NCBI GenBank assembly: GCA_043228905.1
Contig: JBHGNT010000013.1
Coordinates: forward strand, 6,882,001 to 6,946,000
Source: Azolla caroliniana
Taxonomy: Eukaryota; Polypodiophyta
Length of the DNA: 64,000 nt
Reading direction: 5' to 3'
Shown here: positions 62,625 to 64,000 of the stretch, piece by piece
Position numbering within the stretch: the stretch's first letter is position 1
How the letters are laid out: every line of letters starts with the position of its first letter
Program-made: the position numbers and the translations under genes
Notes under the pieces: generated by a model
What the model was told of the DNA's origin: nothing
The model's database searches: none
The model's input: the letters and a program-made list of their open reading frames with translations, nothing else

Positions 62625-63112
62625 TGTTGTCCATGGGACAAAAAGATAAATTAGTTAAATGTAATACGCCGGTAGGTAAGGCTAGTAGGTGATGAAGGTA
62701 GAGTTAGGAAAACGCCGAGTTTCGAGCCTCACAGTCAGCCGACGGCTCGGCTCTGTATGAAGAAAAGTATATAAACCGAGGTCTGCGTACCTCGGCAGGG
62801 GGAGATATCTAGAGTATAGGCGAGGTCGTTTTCATAATTACAAGAGCTTTGTAAGGTCAGCGGCCGTGAGCCATGTTTTGTAATCATCAATAACTGTTTG
62901 TAGTAATACATATCTATTAGCTCTTATTGTTTTCATATGTGTTCCTTCGTTACTACGATCTCAACTATGTATATGCGCCGGGTTATATTCCGGGTATGCT
63001 CTCCATTCTCTTCCCCTAATGACGCCTTCGTGCACAAGTCTTCACGTTACACATCCCTTGATACCGATAGCCTGTAGTTATATCAAAGGTGTTTCCAAAG
63101 GAACGGATAACA
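62625..63112 (+). repeat. 5' LTR of Gypsy J
   Basis: 488 bp, TGTTGTCCATGGG...GGATAACA. TATATAAA box at 62768-62775. Only one copy lies in the window. Confidence 0.75.
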
Positions 63113-63114
63113 CA

Positions 63115-63129
63115 ATTTGGCACGCCCGG
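63115..63129 (+). other. Primer-binding site candidate of Gypsy J
   Basis: ATTTGGCACGCCCGG, right after the LTR; different from the site of B and H. tRNA not assigned. Confidence 0.5.
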
Positions 63130-63258
63130 TTACAGCTGTGAGATCACAGCGAACTACTTTGAAGGCAACCTTCAGCCGCCATTACGGCGCCCAATCCCAC
63201 CAATCAGTCTCGGCCACCTGCCCGACGCTCTGAGCTAGTCGAAAGAACTTCCGACTCG

Positions 63259-63939
63259 GTGGTCACGGACCAGTCTTTCCAAGAAATATCGGAGGATCAC
63301 CGGTTGCAATCCTCGCCATCTGCTACACGGTCGCGAGTTGATTCCACACCAACCTCTCCACCAAGCCCTCAAGAGGTCACCCACCCTGACCCTAACCCTT
63401 TTCCGGTTTTACCGGAAGATCCAAATTTCGATACCTTGTCGTATCCTTACCCACGATACACCGACGACCCCGACACGGAGTTGCACATCCGTGCCTTCGT
63501 GTCCACATGGCAGGCCAACCACTCAATGCAGCGACTCTCACCCGCCGAAATCGATGCCTCAAAAATCGCCGAGTTTACGCTATCCCTCGATGGACCAGCT
63601 ACGCGATGGTATTCTCACCTCAACGCAAGGGAGTTTATCACCTTCCAAGACCTTCACACGAAGTTCCTAGAACTTTTCTATCGTGAGGTGCCCAAACGAG
63701 AACTGCTCCGACAGTTCTTTTCCATGAGCCAAGAACCGCACGAGACGATCGCACAGTTCGCGATCCGGTTCCAGGATCTCTACAGACAAGTGGCCGACGT
63801 TGTCTCTGCACAACACATTCCGAACGCATTCCTGTCCAGCTTACGAGAGCTTCTACGGACGACTCTCGCACTTACTAATTTTACCAACCAAACGATCGAG
63901 CAAGTCATAGCGCGCATCCTCCCCCTCGATCGGACATAG
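63259..63939 (+). CDS. Gypsy J gag, partial
   Basis: The frame is open from upstream of 63259, with no clear ATG; its listed first codon is GTG, so the true start is uncertain. YPYPRYTDDPDTELHIRAF, FVSTWQANHSMQRLSPAE, SKIAEFTLSLDGPATRWYSHL and FFSMSQEPHETIAQFAIRFQ align with the gag cores of B and H (for example WEANHTSQRM, SKIAEFG, GPATRW). TAG at 63937 ends it, but the frame goes on with SLQSALPQED, which matches the TLQRALPTEED block in H. One nonsense mutation is therefore likely. Confidence 0.8.
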   Translation: MVTDQSFQEISEDHRLQSSPSATRSRVDSTPTSPPSPQEVTHPDPNPFPVLPEDPNFDTLSYPYPRYTDDPDTELHIRAFVSTWQANHSMQRLSPAEIDASKIAEFTLSLDGPATRWYSHLNAREFITFQDLHTKFLELFYREVPKRELLRQFFSMSQEPHETIAQFAIRFQDLYRQVADVVSAQHIPNAFLSSLRELLRTTLALTNFTNQTIEQVIARILPLDRT

Positions 63940-64000
63940 CAGAGCACAGCTTTCTCTATGAGTTCACTGCAAAGCGCCCTTCCCCAGGAGGACAATCGCT

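Larger units (their letters stand above)
62625..64000 (+). mobile_element. Gypsy element J, 5' end, continues past window
   Basis: Inserted in the integrase region of I. LTR 62625-63112, then a primer-binding site and a gag of the B/H type. The left flank is AATTT, so AATTT is expected after its 3' LTR outside the window. Confidence 0.8.

Overview
The window looks like nuclear DNA of a land plant. It holds one spliced host gene, a receptor-like kinase with GT/AG introns, surrounded by plant-type LTR retrotransposons (Copia/Tnt1-like, Gypsy chromoviruses and a non-chromovirus Gypsy clade with an extra 3' ORF) and a plant L1-type LINE. Retroelement relics make up most of the sequence. I cannot name the species. 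A non-angiosperm vascular plant is possible, but this is only an impression.

Layout. 1-2000: degraded Copia pieces in both orientations. 2670-6690 (minus strand): an ALE2-like receptor-like kinase with at least seven exons and intact kinase motifs; a possible signal-peptide exon lies at 7432-7492. 6800-11015: low-complexity and featureless intergenic DNA. 11016-13175: 5' half of Copia element A. 13176-21492: Gypsy element B (minus). 21872-25230: Copia element C, complete ends with TSD TGGAG but internally deleted. 25591-58482: one LINE, element D (14-bp TSD), stretched from about 6.4 kb to 33 kb by insertions. 58597-62624: Gypsy chromovirus I, decayed. 62625-64000: 5' end of Gypsy element J, running off the window.

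The nest inside LINE D can be read exactly from target-site duplications. Gypsy chromovirus E (27132-31220, TSD GTAAA) and Copia F (32117-54487, TSD GGTGC) both inserted into the LINE. Copia F was then hit by chromovirus G (32898-39949, minus, TSD ATAAA, LTRs read as identical) and by Gypsy H (41178-51056, TSD GTGTC, two differences between LTRs). Removing G and H leaves a Copia of about 5.4 kb; removing E and F leaves a LINE of about 6.4 kb.

The most unusual biology is in the related Gypsy elements B and H (J has the same kind of gag). They have three zinc knuckles in gag split by an Arg/Asp/Tyr-rich linker, a DGGS-type protease motif, an A-rich tract after pol, and a long extra ORF with a conserved N-terminal domain, a coiled coil and an acidic or Gln-rich tail. 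A conserved 17-nt sequence, rather than a purine tract, abuts the 3' LTR. Element B also records an ectopic recombination: its flanks do not match, and the host sequence that precedes Copia A is repeated after B as an empty site. Other notable signals are tRNA-like box A/box B pairs in chromovirus LTRs, GAGGT/ACCTC hairpin repeats in the leader of G, and a single amber codon just after the protease motif of the very young element G.
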